The notes beneath the pieces are model-generated. The model did no database searches. It had not been told where the DNA came from and saw nothing but the letters and a program-made list of their open reading frames with translations. The translations under genes were made by a program, and so were the position numbers. From Streptomonospora alba (GTDB lineage Bacteria; Actinomycetota; Actinomycetes; Streptosporangiales; Streptosporangiaceae), in the NCBI RefSeq assembly GCF_000826685.1, contig NZ_JROO01000031.1, positions 62,001 through 126,000 of the forward strand: a DNA stretch of 64,000 bases, read 5' to 3'. Shown here piece by piece: positions 33,836 through 42,277 of this stretch (positions are counted from its first letter, which is position 1; each line of letters starts with the position of its first letter).

Positions 33836-35766
33836 CGGGCCGCCTCCGTTTCGACGTGTCCGCCGCGCACGGGAACCACCCGGTCGACGGCTTCGGACCA
33901 GCGTGTGTCGTGGGCGACCACGATCCCCGTGCGGCCGGCGAGCAGCCGCGTGACGGCGGTACGCAGCGCCGCGGCGTTGTCGGGATCGAGATGAGCCGTG
34001 GGTTCGTCCAGCAGCACGATGGGAGCATCGCGCAGGAACGCGCGGGCTACGGCGATGCGCTGCCGCTGCCCGGCGGAGAGGCGGGCGCCGCGCTCGCCGA
34101 GCCGCGTCCCGTACCCCTCGGGCAGCGCCCGGATGAATTCGTCGGCCTCGGCGCGCTCGGCAGCCGACCGGACTTCGTCCATACCGGCCTCGGGCGCGCC
34201 CAGCCGGATGTTGCCGGCGACGGTGTCGTCGAAGAGGTAGGGCGACTGCGGTACCCACGCGATGCGCCTGCGCCACTCGTCGGCGGGAATGCTCTCCAAC
34301 GGGATCCACTCGGCCCCGGAGTCCGGCTCGGGCGCACCGCCCTCGGCGTCGCGCACCAGGATGTGGCCCGAAACCGGTTCGGTGAAACGAAGCAGCAGGG
34401 AGAGCAGCGAGCTCTTTCCGGACCCGCTCGGTCCGACGAGCAGCACCGAGCGGCCCGGATCGATCGAGAGGTTCACCCGGTCGAGCGCCGGAGTGTCCCG
34501 GCCCGGATACACGAGGCGGACGTCCTCCAGCCCGATCCACGCGGCACCGGCGGCTCGGCTGTGCGGACCCCGGGTGTCGCCTTCGGTTTCGCCGGGGTCC
34601 GCTCCGCTCGCTCGTCGCCTCTCCAACTGGGTGCTTTCCGGGAGTGTTCGGCTTCTCGCTCGGCTGTGCGGACGCTGCTTTTCGGCGGTGCGGTCGGCAT
34701 CGTCCGCTCCGCTCGCTCGTCGCCTCTCCAACTCGGTGAACACCTGCTCTGCGGCTGCCACTCCCTCCATGCTGGCGTGGAAGCGGGAACCGACCTCGCG
34801 GAGCGGGAGGTAGGCCTCAGGGGCGAGGATCAGCACGAGCAGGGCGGTCTGGTAGTCCAGCACCCCGTACATCAGCCGGATGCCGATCTCCACCGCGACC
34901 AGGGCCACCGCAAGCGTCGAGAGCAGCTCCAGCACGAACGCCGACAGGAAGGCCACCCGCAGCGTCGCCATGGTGGTGCGCCGGTGTTCGTCGGTGATCC
35001 GCCGGATGATGTCGGCCTGCGCCTTGGCGCGGCGGAAGATCGCGAGCGTGGGCAGCCCGTCCACCACGTCGAGGAAATGGCCGCCCAGCCGGTTCAGCAG
35101 CCGCCACTGGCGCTGAGTGCGCGCCTGGGTGTGCCAGCCCACCAGGGCCATGAACAGCGGAATCAGCGGTAGCGTCACTGCGATGACAGCGGCTGAGATC
35201 CAGTCCGCGCCCGCTACGACGACGAGAACGGCGGCGGGGACGAGCACCGCCAGCACCAGCTGCGGGAGATACCGGGCGAAGTAATCATCCAGCGCGTCGA
35301 GGCCACGTGTGGCAAGCGTGACCAGTTCGCCGGCACGTGGCGTGCCCGTCCCCTCTTCGGAACCGGCCTGCCCTGACAACCAGACCGCTTCCGCCCCCGA
35401 CGACCCTGCGGGCCGGAGGGAGTCTGCACCGTGCCCGTCCAACTCGGCCGCGCCGCCCGTGCCCGTCACATGGGCCACCAGCCGCCGCCGCAGCTCGGAC
35501 TTGGCCTTGGCCGCCGAGCGCAGCGCCGCGGTCTCCTGGACATAGGCCATGGCCGCCCGCGCGACCGCCACGGCGGCGACGGCGCTGATCGCCCATCCCA
35601 GCTCGGCCGCGCCCATCCCCGCGGCCGCACCGGAGATCACTCGTGCCAGCAGCCAGGCCTGGGCCAGGACGAACGCGGTAACGGCCACGCCGGTGACGAC
35701 GGTGACGGCCAGGTGCACGCGGACGGCGCGCGCCGTCCGCACCAGGCGGGGATCGAGCGGCTTCAT
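33832..35766 (-). CDS. cydD: ABC exporter subunit CydD
   Basis: A 644-residue half-transporter, longer than the usual about 550-590. Transmembrane region with GELVTLATRGLDALDDYFAR, the CydD signature. ATPase with Walker A VGPSGSGKSSLLSLL, signature LSAGQRQRIAVARAF, Walker B IVLLDEPTAHLDP. Two inserts explain the extra length: about 40 polar residues near residue 105-140, and residues about 345-405 between the membrane and ATPase domains, where the peptide LERRRASGAD occurs twice 35 residues apart. The second insert is encoded by a duplicated DNA repeat. The gene starts 20 bases after cydB. Confidence 0.9.
   Translation of the reverse strand: MKPLDPRLVRTARAVRVHLAVTVVTGVAVTAFVLAQAWLLARVISGAAAGMGAAELGWAISAVAAVAVARAAMAYVQETAALRSAAKAKSELRRRLVAHVTGTGGAAELDGHGADSLRPAGSSGAEAVWLSGQAGSEEGTGTPRAGELVTLATRGLDALDDYFARYLPQLVLAVLVPAAVLVVVAGADWISAAVIAVTLPLIPLFMALVGWHTQARTQRQWRLLNRLGGHFLDVVDGLPTLAIFRRAKAQADIIRRITDEHRRTTMATLRVAFLSAFVLELLSTLAVALVAVEIGIRLMYGVLDYQTALLVLILAPEAYLPLREVGSRFHASMEGVAAAEQVFTELERRRASGADDADRTAEKQRPHSRARSRTLPESTQLERRRASGADPGETEGDTRGPHSRAAGAAWIGLEDVRLVYPGRDTPALDRVNLSIDPGRSVLLVGPSGSGKSSLLSLLLRFTEPVSGHILVRDAEGGAPEPDSGAEWIPLESIPADEWRRRIAWVPQSPYLFDDTVAGNIRLGAPEAGMDEVRSAAERAEADEFIRALPEGYGTRLGERGARLSAGQRQRIAVARAFLRDAPIVLLDEPTAHLDPDNAAALRTAVTRLLAGRTGIVVAHDTRWSEAVDRVVPVRGGHVETEAAR
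34553..34733. repeat. Duplicated in-frame DNA element inside cydD
   Basis: Two copies lie exactly 105 bases (35 codons) apart. Each begins with the same 16 bases (GCTCGGCTGTGCGGAC at 34553 and 34658), continues with 28 divergent bases, then has an identical 32-base block starting GTCCGCTCCGCTCGCTCG (34597-34628 and 34702-34733). GCGGAC and GTCCGC at the inner borders can pair, so each unit is a palindromic element. It encodes a linker of CydD and resembles a mobile palindromic repeat inserted without breaking the frame. Confidence 0.8.
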
Positions 35767-35786
35767 CGGCCGGTCCTTCCGTGTCG

Positions 35787-36911
35787 TCAGTCGCCGGCCG
35801 GGCGGGGCGCCGGGGCCGGCCGCACGACGCCGGGGCCCGCGTCCGCTGGTGCGGTCGGCGCCTGCACGCCGTCGCCGCCCTCCGTGCTGACCGGTTCAGC
35901 GTCACCATAGGCGGGTGCAGGCTCGATCTGCTCCCGGCTCACCCGCTTGCGGAACACCCAGTAGCTCCAGGCCTGGTAGGCCACCACGATCGGCAGGAAC
36001 ACCACCGCCACCCACGTGATCACCGTGAGGGCGTAGGCGGCCGAAGAGGCGTTGTCCACGGTCAGGTCGAAGGCGGGGTCGGTGGTCGAGGGCAGCACAG
36101 CCGGGTACAGCGACCCGAAGAGAAGGACGGTCGCCGCGCCGATGGCGGCCATCGTCGCGGTGAACGACCATCCTTCGCGCCCGGCCGCGGCCAGTCGCGC
36201 GCCCGCCGCCAGCGCCGCCGCGGCCACCGCCGCGACGGGCAGTGTCCACCCGGCGCCGTACTCGTACTGGGTCCAGCCCAGGAACAGGACGCCCGCCGGA
36301 ACCGCGACCACCGACGCGCGCGTCGCGGCGGTGCGGGCGCGCGCCCGCACCGGACCGGAGGTCTTGAGGGTCAGGAAGACCGCTCCGTGCAGCGTGAACA
36401 GGGTCAGCGTGGTCAGCCCGCCCAACAGTGCGTAGGGATTGAGCAGGTCCACCAGGCCTCCGGTGACGATGCCGTCGGCGTCCATCGGCACACCGCGCAC
36501 GATGTTGCCGAAGACCACGCCCCACAGCACCGCGGGTACCGTGCTGCCGAAGACGATCGCCCGGTCCCACCAGGCGCGCCACCGGTCGGTGTCGCCCTTG
36601 CCCCGGTACTCGAAGGCGACTCCGCGCACGATCAGCGCCAGCAGGATGAGCAGCAGCGGCAGGTAGAAGCCGCTGAACGTCGAGGCGTACCAGGCGGGGA
36701 ACGCGGCGAACATCGCCCCGGCCGCGGTGATCAGCCAGACCTCGTTGCCGTCCCAGATCGGGCCGATCGCGTTGATCATGACGCGCCGGTCGGTGTCGTC
36801 TCTGCCGATGAAGGGGAGCAGGACGCCCACGCCGAAGTCGAAGCCCTCCAGGACGAAGTAGCCGGTCCACAGGACGGCGATGGCGATGAACCAGATGTCG
36901 GGCAGTTCCAT
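35787..36911 (-). CDS. cydB: Cytochrome bd ubiquinol oxidase subunit II
   Basis: A 374-residue polytopic membrane protein, the second core subunit of cytochrome bd oxidase. Typical segments are MELPDIWFIAIAVLWTGYFV, LEGFDFGVGVLLPFIGR, INAIGPIWDGNEVWLI, and GNIVRGVPMDADG. About eight helices can be counted. The last about 45 residues form a Pro/Ala-rich cytoplasmic tail without homology. It starts 11 bases after the cydA stop. Together with CydA it reduces O2 with menaquinol at low oxygen. Confidence 0.95.
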   Translation of the reverse strand: MELPDIWFIAIAVLWTGYFVLEGFDFGVGVLLPFIGRDDTDRRVMINAIGPIWDGNEVWLITAAGAMFAAFPAWYASTFSGFYLPLLLILLALIVRGVAFEYRGKGDTDRWRAWWDRAIVFGSTVPAVLWGVVFGNIVRGVPMDADGIVTGGLVDLLNPYALLGGLTTLTLFTLHGAVFLTLKTSGPVRARARTAATRASVVAVPAGVLFLGWTQYEYGAGWTLPVAAVAAAALAAGARLAAAGREGWSFTATMAAIGAATVLLFGSLYPAVLPSTTDPAFDLTVDNASSAAYALTVITWVAVVFLPIVVAYQAWSYWVFRKRVSREQIEPAPAYGDAEPVSTEGGDGVQAPTAPADAGPGVVRPAPAPRPAGD

Positions 36912-36922
36912 GGTCGTCGCTC

Positions 36923-38392
36923 CTAGTAGACGAAGGCCGGAACGGGGGCGTCGGAGTCCGGTTCGTCCTCGTCCTCCCGGTCGGGCACCACGTGGGAAGG
37001 GCCGGCCTTGATGTAGCGCCACAGCAGCGAGCCCTCGACCACGGCCAGCACGCCGTAGACCAGCGTGAACATGGTCAGCGAGAACGCGACCTGGCCGAGG
37101 CTGACGCCGGGGGAGACGCTGGCGGCGGTGAGCAGTTCGCCGTGCACGGTCCAGGGCTGGCGGCCCATCTCGGTGAGGACCCAGCCCAGGATGTTGGCGG
37201 CCAGGGCCGCGGGCAGCGCGAGGACGGCCGCTGAGTAGAACCAGCCGCTGCGGGGCAGCCGGCGCCTGCGGGTCAGCCACAGGCCCACAGCCGAGACGGC
37301 GACGGCGGCCAGGCCCAGCCCGATCATCAGGCGGAACGACCAGTACAGGACGAAGACGTTGGGGATGTAGTCGCCCTGCCCGTAGAGCTCCTCGTAGTCC
37401 TGCTGGAGGTCGTTCATGCCCTGCACGGTGCCGTCGACGGTGCCGGTGGCCAGGAAGCTCAGCACGTGCGGCACGTCGACGTCGATGACGTTGAGCCGTT
37501 CGTCGGTGTCGCCCACGGCGAAGGTCGAGAAGGGCGCGCCCTCCTCGGTCTCCCAGTGGGCCTCGGCCGCGGCCAGCTTCATCGGCTCGTAGGCGGCGGC
37601 CAGTTTGGCCTGGTGGTCGCCGGAGTAGACGGCCAGCACGCCGGCGGCCAGAGTGACGACCATGCCCGCCCGCAGCGTCGTGCGGAACAGTTCCCGTTCG
37701 CGCCCGGCCCGGCCGCCGGCAGCGGGCGCCTCGGCCTCCGCGCCGTTCCCGGCGCGCGCCGGCCGGGAGCTCCAGAGCTTGTAGGCGCTGACCGCGGCGA
37801 CGAACATTCCGGCGGTGATGAAGGCCGCCGAGACCACGTGCAGGTAGGTCGACCAGGCCTGGGTGTTGCTCAGCACCGCCCAGATGTCGGCGAGCTGTGC
37901 CCGGCCGGTCTCGGGATCGCGGGTGAAGCCCACCGGGTGCCGCATCCAGGCGTTGGCCGCGAGGATGAAGTAGGCCGAGAGGTTCGTGCCGATGGCCGCG
38001 GCCCAGATGCAGGCCAGGTGGACGCCGCGCGGCAGCCGGTCCCAGCCGAAGATCCACAGGCCGATGAAGGTGGACTCCAGGAAGAAGGCCAGCAGCGCCT
38101 CCATGGCCAGCGGAGCGCCGAATACGTCGCCGACGAAGCGGGAGTACTCGCTCCAGTTCATCCCGAACTGGAATTCCTGCACGATGCCGGTCACCACGCC
38201 CATGGCGAAGTTGATCAGGAAGAGCTTGCCGAAGAACTTCGTGGCCCGCAGGTAGCGGTACTTGCCGGTGCGGTACCAGGCGGTCTGCAGCGAGGCGACG
38301 ATCACCGAGAGGCCGATCGTCAGCGGCACGAACAGGAAGTGGTAGACGGTCGTGATGCCGAACTGCCACCGTGCGAGATCGAGAGCCTCCAT
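36923..38392 (-). CDS. cydA: Cytochrome bd ubiquinol oxidase subunit I
   Basis: A 489-residue heme-carrying subunit of cytochrome bd oxidase. The N-terminus MEALDLARWQFGITTVYHFL carries the His ligand of heme b595, followed by GKLFLINFAMGVVTGIVQEF and FWLESTF-like LAFFLESTFIGLWIFGWDRL. The quinol-binding Q-loop contains GRQPWTVHGELLT; its short length is usual for Gram-positive bacteria. The ATG at 38392 begins homologous sequence; the frame upstream runs through the palindrome array. It is the first gene of cydABDC. Confidence 0.96.
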   Translation of the reverse strand: MEALDLARWQFGITTVYHFLFVPLTIGLSVIVASLQTAWYRTGKYRYLRATKFFGKLFLINFAMGVVTGIVQEFQFGMNWSEYSRFVGDVFGAPLAMEALLAFFLESTFIGLWIFGWDRLPRGVHLACIWAAAIGTNLSAYFILAANAWMRHPVGFTRDPETGRAQLADIWAVLSNTQAWSTYLHVVSAAFITAGMFVAAVSAYKLWSSRPARAGNGAEAEAPAAGGRAGRERELFRTTLRAGMVVTLAAGVLAVYSGDHQAKLAAAYEPMKLAAAEAHWETEEGAPFSTFAVGDTDERLNVIDVDVPHVLSFLATGTVDGTVQGMNDLQQDYEELYGQGDYIPNVFVLYWSFRLMIGLGLAAVAVSAVGLWLTRRRRLPRSGWFYSAAVLALPAALAANILGWVLTEMGRQPWTVHGELLTAASVSPGVSLGQVAFSLTMFTLVYGVLAVVEGSLLWRYIKAGPSHVVPDREDEDEPDSDAPVPAFVY

Positions 38393-38427
38393 GCCCGCCT
38401 CTCTCAGCGTCCTTGGATAGACGGCTC

Positions 38428-38467
38428 GTAGTACTACGAACCGTAGTTCTACAAACTGTAGTTCTAC
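38428..38467. promoter_or_regulatory. Triple palindrome operator array upstream of cydA
   Basis: Three 10-bp palindromes lie exactly 15 bases apart: GTAGTACTAC (38428-38437), GTAGTTCTAC (38443-38452) and GTAGTTCTAC (38458-38467). Offset by half a period are CTACG-AAC-CGTAG and CTACA-AAC-TGTAG. The array begins 36 bases upstream of the cydA ATG. It is unlike the Rex operator known for Streptomyces cyd genes and has half-sites reminiscent of BlaI/MecI/CopY winged-helix repressors. The binding protein is not in the window. Confidence 0.8.
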
Positions 38468-38638
38468 ACGGCGTCGTAGTCGACCGGCGGGGGAGAGGCG
38501 CACATCACCGGAGGACGGGCAGGCGCGGACGAGCCGCGGCCTCGGCGGCGGGTGATCCGCCGGTGCGAAGGCCCGTGATCAGGAGTCGCCCGGGAACGCC
38601 GCCGGGCTGTTCCCGGGGCTGCCGTGGCGTAGTCCCGT

Positions 38639-39319
38639 CTACTCGGGCTCGGCGCCGCGGTCGCGCAGCATCCGCTCCATCAGGTCGATCTCGCTCTGCT
38701 GCGCCTCGGACATCCCCTCGGCGAAATCGGCCACCAGCGACTCGCTGCTCAGGTCGGCGCCGGCGTCGGCCATCTCGATTCCGCCCTCGTGATGGTGGAT
38801 CATCAGCTGCAGGAAGAGGATCTCCGCCTTCTCGCCCTCGGCTTCGCGGAGCTTCTCCATCTCGGCTTCCGAGGCCATGCCGGCCATCCGCCCTGTCGCG
38901 TCGCCGCCCGAGCCCTGGCCGCCGCCGTGCCCGCCGTGGCCCTCCATCCATGCCATGGCCGGCTGGGCGCCGCGTGCCGGGAGGTCCCACTGCACCAGCC
39001 AGCCCTGCATCCGTCCGATCTGCTCCTGCTGGGTGCGCAGGATGTCGGTGGCCAGGGTCCGCAGCACCCGGTCGTCGGCCTCCTCCAGCACGATCAGCGA
39101 CATGTCCACCGCCTGGGAGTGGTGCACGCTCATATCGCGCAGGAACCCGGCCTCGGGCGAGTTGTCGATCGGATGGGCGGGGCGCCCGACCAGGTAGCCG
39201 CCCAGCAGTGCGACGACGACCAGCGGAACCGCGATCAGCAGCGGAACCGTCCGCCGTCGCCGAGTCGGCCCGGCCTCTTCGCTTCCGGCCGGGGTGTGGT
39301 CGTCCACCGTCTGTGTCAT
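38639..39319 (-). CDS. DUF305 family membrane-anchored protein
   Basis: A 226-residue protein with one N-terminal helix (VPLLIAVPLVVVALLGGYLV) and an extracytoplasmic DUF305 domain. The family's repeated motif occurs twice: FLRDMSVHHSQAVDMSL and LQLMIHHHEGGIEMADAG, each rich in His and Met. A Met/His/Gly-rich loop lies between them (GHGGHGGGQGSGG). Such four-helix, ferritin-like domains are often linked to copper handling, which is not proven. The ATG at 39319 has GGGGAAG upstream. It is divergent from the DUF3105 gene, a pairing I recall from other actinobacteria. Confidence 0.82.
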   Translation of the reverse strand: MTQTVDDHTPAGSEEAGPTRRRRTVPLLIAVPLVVVALLGGYLVGRPAHPIDNSPEAGFLRDMSVHHSQAVDMSLIVLEEADDRVLRTLATDILRTQQEQIGRMQGWLVQWDLPARGAQPAMAWMEGHGGHGGGQGSGGDATGRMAGMASEAEMEKLREAEGEKAEILFLQLMIHHHEGGIEMADAGADLSSESLVADFAEGMSEAQQSEIDLMERMLRDRGAEPE

Positions 39320-39432
39320 ATGCTCTTCCCCACCCATGGGAACCATTCTGGCGGTACGCGCGTTCGGAATGGCGCACCGTGCTTTGAGCGTAACGGTGCA
39401 TGACGCGTGACGACCCATCCTGGAGAGGCACA

Positions 39433-40131
39433 GTGGCCAAGAACGCAGCCGAACGCCGCCGCAAGGCCGAAGAGCGCCGCCGAGAGCGCGAACGCGCGGA
39501 GCGCCGCTCCCGGATCCTGCGTGTGACCGCGTTCGCGGGCGCCGGGGTGCTGTTCGCCGGGATGGTGGGCTTCGGCATCTGGGTCGCCTACGACCGGGGT
39601 GTCGGCGGCGGCAGCGGCAGCGCAGAGGCGTCCGAGATCGAGAACCTGAAGACCTACGACGGACTGACCAACCAGCACGTCCCTCAGCCCGTCGACTACG
39701 AGATGACCCCGCCCGCGGGCGGCGACCACCACGCCGTCTGGCAGAACTGCGGCGTATACGACGCCCCGCTGTCGAGTGTGAACGCGGTCCACTCCCTGGA
39801 GCACGGCGCGGTCTGGATCACCTACGATCCGGACCTGGCCGAGGACAAGGTCGAGGAACTGAACTCCCTGTACAGCCAGGGCAGCTACATCATCGTCAGC
39901 CCCTACGACGAGCAGGAGATGCCGGCGCCGATCGTGGCCAGCGCCTGGGGGAACCAGATCGAGGTGAAGTCGCCCGGCGACGAGCGGCTCTCCCAGTTCC
40001 TGCGCTCCTTCGAGCGCAGTCCCAACGTCCCCGAGCCCGGCGCGGCCTGCACCCAGGGCCTCGACCTCACCGCGCAGGAGCTGCAGGAGGCCGGCGGCCT
40101 TGAGGCGCTCGGCCAGGGCATGCAGCGCTGA
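39433..40131 (+). CDS. DUF3105 domain membrane protein
   Basis: A 232-residue protein. The N-terminus is strongly basic (AERRRKAEERRRERERAERR), then one helix (FAGAGVLFAGMVGFGIWVAY), then an extracytoplasmic DUF3105 domain: PPAGGDHHAVWQNCGVYDAP and HSLEHGAVWITYDPDL, with His and Cys residues typical of the family. The GTG at 39433 is chosen for GGAGAGG 5 bases upstream; an ATG at 39400 would add 11 residues. Function is unknown; a partner role with the divergent DUF305 protein is inferred. Confidence 0.82.
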   Translation: MAKNAAERRRKAEERRRERERAERRSRILRVTAFAGAGVLFAGMVGFGIWVAYDRGVGGGSGSAEASEIENLKTYDGLTNQHVPQPVDYEMTPPAGGDHHAVWQNCGVYDAPLSSVNAVHSLEHGAVWITYDPDLAEDKVEELNSLYSQGSYIIVSPYDEQEMPAPIVASAWGNQIEVKSPGDERLSQFLRSFERSPNVPEPGAACTQGLDLTAQELQEAGGLEALGQGMQR

Positions 40132-40158
40132 CCAGGCCCGTCCGCGCCCGGGGCCGCC

Positions 40159-40187
40159 GGTCCCGGGCGCCGGTCGGCGCCGGGACC
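40159..40187. terminator. Convergent terminator between DUF3105 and DUF3515
   Basis: GGTCCCGGGCGCC and GGCGCCGGGACC pair over 12 bp with one bulged G and a 4-base loop. It fills most of the 59-base gap between the converging genes. Confidence 0.65.
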
Positions 40188-40190
40188 GCC

Positions 40191-40646
40191 TCAGAGCTCG
40201 CCGGAGGGCAGTTTCGGGATCTCCCGGGCGATCAGGCCGCTGATCTCCACCAGGCCTTGCGCCGGTGCCCCGTACGAGGGCGGGACGACCATCTCGACGT
40301 AGGCTTCGCGGCCCACCGCGGTGTACACCTCCGGCTCCTCGGGCAGCCAGGCGATGTCGTCCACCACCATCAGTTCGGAGCCGGGCCGCAGCTCCGCGGG
40401 GCGCTCCACGCCGCAGCGGAGCGCGATCGGGGGGTCGCCCCACGCCGCCGCATAGGGGGTCTGGGGCCGGACCTCGACCCGCTCCTGATCGAACAACCGC
40501 TCAGGGACCCGGTCCACCAGGGCCCGGCACATGTCCTGGGCCGCCGCATCCGGCGAGGGCGCCGGCACCTCGACCGCCTGCGCCGAGCAGCCCGCGAGCA
40601 CGCTCACGGCGCCGAGCGCGGCCAGACCCGCTGCGCCACGTCGCAC
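40191..40646 (-). CDS. DUF3515 family lipoprotein
   Basis: A 151-residue lipoprotein: basic start, hydrophobic helix and lipobox VLAGCS with the lipidated Cys near residue 20. The mature part has MCRALVDRVPERLFDQERVE and YAAAWGDPPIALRCGVERP, the DUF3515 pattern. The GTG at 40646 starts directly before the signal peptide. In many actinobacteria this gene sits between ddl and thiL; here ddl is not adjacent. Function is unknown. Confidence 0.82.
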   Translation of the reverse strand: MRRGAAGLAALGAVSVLAGCSAQAVEVPAPSPDAAAQDMCRALVDRVPERLFDQERVEVRPQTPYAAAWGDPPIALRCGVERPAELRPGSELMVVDDIAWLPEEPEVYTAVGREAYVEMVVPPSYGAPAQGLVEISGLIAREIPKLPSGEL

Positions 40647-40701
40647 TGTCCCCGCCCTTCGGACCTTCGATCCGCCCCGGTGAACCCTCGCCCGGCCGCC
40701 G

Positions 40702-40935
40702 TCAGATGTTGACGATCGGGCAGGTGAGCGTGCGGGCGATGCCGTCGAGCCGCTGTATTCGCGCCACGACCATGCGCCCCAGCGCGTCGACGTCCTCGGC
40801 CTGCGCGCGCACGATCACATCGTAGGGCCCGGTGACGTCCTCGGCCTGGGTGACCCCGTCGATGGCCAAGATCTCGCGCGCGACGTCGGCCGCCCGTCCC
40901 GCTTCGGTCTGGACCAACACGTACGCCTGCACCAT
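40702..40935 (-). CDS. Stand-alone Lrp/AsnC ligand-binding (RAM) domain protein
   Basis: A 77-residue protein equal to only the C-terminal ligand-binding domain of Lrp/AsnC regulators, without a helix-turn-helix: VQAYVLVQTEAGRAADVARE, then VTGPYDVIVRAQAEDVDALG and RLDGIARTLTCPIV. The ATG follows GGAGG by 4 bases. Stand-alone RAM proteins next to thiL are common in actinobacteria; they may bind amino acids or modulate full-length Lrp proteins. Confidence 0.85.
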   Translation of the reverse strand: MVQAYVLVQTEAGRAADVAREILAIDGVTQAEDVTGPYDVIVRAQAEDVDALGRMVVARIQRLDGIARTLTCPIVNI

Positions 40936-41064
40936 GGAACCTCCATCTGCTCGTTTTCGCCCGGCCGTGCCGATCCCCGCCGGTCGGTCCCGCGCTGCCG
41001 TTCCCGTGCCGTCGTGCACGTGTGGGGCCGCAGGGTCTAGACCACTGGCGCCGAGGCGTCACCG

Positions 41065-41070
41065 TACCCT
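41065..41070 (+). promoter_or_regulatory. -10 element (TACCCT), leaderless thiL
   Basis: TACCCT is followed by exactly 7 bases and GTG at 41078. No Shine-Dalgarno precedes the GTG. Confidence 0.45.
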
Positions 41071-41077
41071 GAGAGCT

Positions 41078-42085
41078 GTGTGGAGCACCATTGGGCAACT
41101 GGGCGAATTCGGCCTGATCGAGCGCGTGACGGCGAGATTCCCGGGAACGGACGACGTAATCCTCGGTCCCGGCGACGATGCCGCGATCGTCAGCGCGCCC
41201 GACGGGCGGGTGGTGGCGACGACCGACGTGCTGGTGGAGACCAGGCATTTCCGCCGCGAGTGGTCCTCGGCCGAGGACGTCGGGCGCAAGGCCGCCGCCC
41301 AGAACATCGCCGACATCGCCGCCATGGGCGCCCGCCCCACGGCCCTGCTGGTCGGATTCGCCGCGCCGCCGGACGTGCCGGTGTCCTGGGCCGAGGAACT
41401 CGCCGAAGGCCTGCGCGCCGAATGCGCCTTCGCCGGGGCCGCCGTGGTCGGCGGGGACACGGTCTCGGCCGGCGAGATCACCCTGGCGATCACCGCGCTG
41501 GGCGATCTGGAAGGGCGGAGCGCCGTACGCCGCGACGGCGCGCTGCCGGGCGACGTCGTCGCCGTCGCCGGCTCCCTGGGGCTGTCCTCGGCCGGGTTCG
41601 CGCTGCTGGAGGCCGGGGTGCACGGCGCGGCGGACGCCGGCTCGGACGAGGCCGACCCCGGTTGGCTGCGTTGCCTCGGCGAGCACCGCAGGCCGCGCCC
41701 GCCCTATGCCGACGGCCCCGGGGCCGCGCGCCTGGGCGCCCGCGCGATGCTCGACGTCAGCGACGGCCTGGTGCAGGATCTGGGGCACGTCGCTCAGGCC
41801 GGCACCGTTGTGATCGACCTGGACTCCGCGGCCTTCGTGCCCGAGCCCGAGCTGAGCGAGGCGGTCGTGCTGCTGCACGAACTGGGGCGCACCGGCCGCG
41901 GCGCCCTGGAGCACATGCTCTTCGGCGGCGAGGACCACGCCCTGGCGGCCGCCTTTCCGCCTGAGGCCGAACTGCCGCCGCAGTGGCGCGTGATCGGCAC
42001 CGTGTCCGCACCCGGCGCGGACGGTCCCCGGGTCGCCGTCGACGGCGCCTCCGTGAGCGCGCGAGGCTGGGAGCATTTCCGCTGA
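41078..42085 (+). CDS. thiL: Thiamine-monophosphate kinase
   Basis: A 335-residue kinase converting thiamine phosphate to thiamine diphosphate. It starts with TIGQLGEFGLIERVTARF, then the ATP/Mg site LGPGDDAAIV, substrate region TTDVLVETRHFRREW, VVGGDTVSAGEIT, and LDVSDGLVQDL near residue 227. FGGEDHAL in the C-terminal half is the usual second Mg-binding motif. The GTG is selected because an upstream extension has no homology and TACCCT sits 7 bases before it. A long reading upstream is discarded. Confidence 0.93.
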   Translation: MWSTIGQLGEFGLIERVTARFPGTDDVILGPGDDAAIVSAPDGRVVATTDVLVETRHFRREWSSAEDVGRKAAAQNIADIAAMGARPTALLVGFAAPPDVPVSWAEELAEGLRAECAFAGAAVVGGDTVSAGEITLAITALGDLEGRSAVRRDGALPGDVVAVAGSLGLSSAGFALLEAGVHGAADAGSDEADPGWLRCLGEHRRPRPPYADGPGAARLGARAMLDVSDGLVQDLGHVAQAGTVVIDLDSAAFVPEPELSEAVVLLHELGRTGRGALEHMLFGGEDHALAAAFPPEAELPPQWRVIGTVSAPGADGPRVAVDGASVSARGWEHFR

Positions 42086-42277
42086 CGGGGGCAGGCCTTC
42101 GCCCACCGCGTCGGTGACGGACGGCGGTATTGCGATGCGGGCGCGGAGAACCGTGCGCATACCGAAACCGGCGAACCATGTCTCCGGCCGCCCCCTCGAC
42201 GTTAAGATGTCGGTTTTGAACGCCGATTCACGCTAAGCTCTGCCTGTTTCTTCAGTCTGCACCGGAACGGGGTCACC

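Noticed and set aside
38505-39578. 357-residue minus-strand ORF over the DUF305 gene
   Set aside because: Out of frame with DUF305, Arg/Ala/Gly-rich, no domain.
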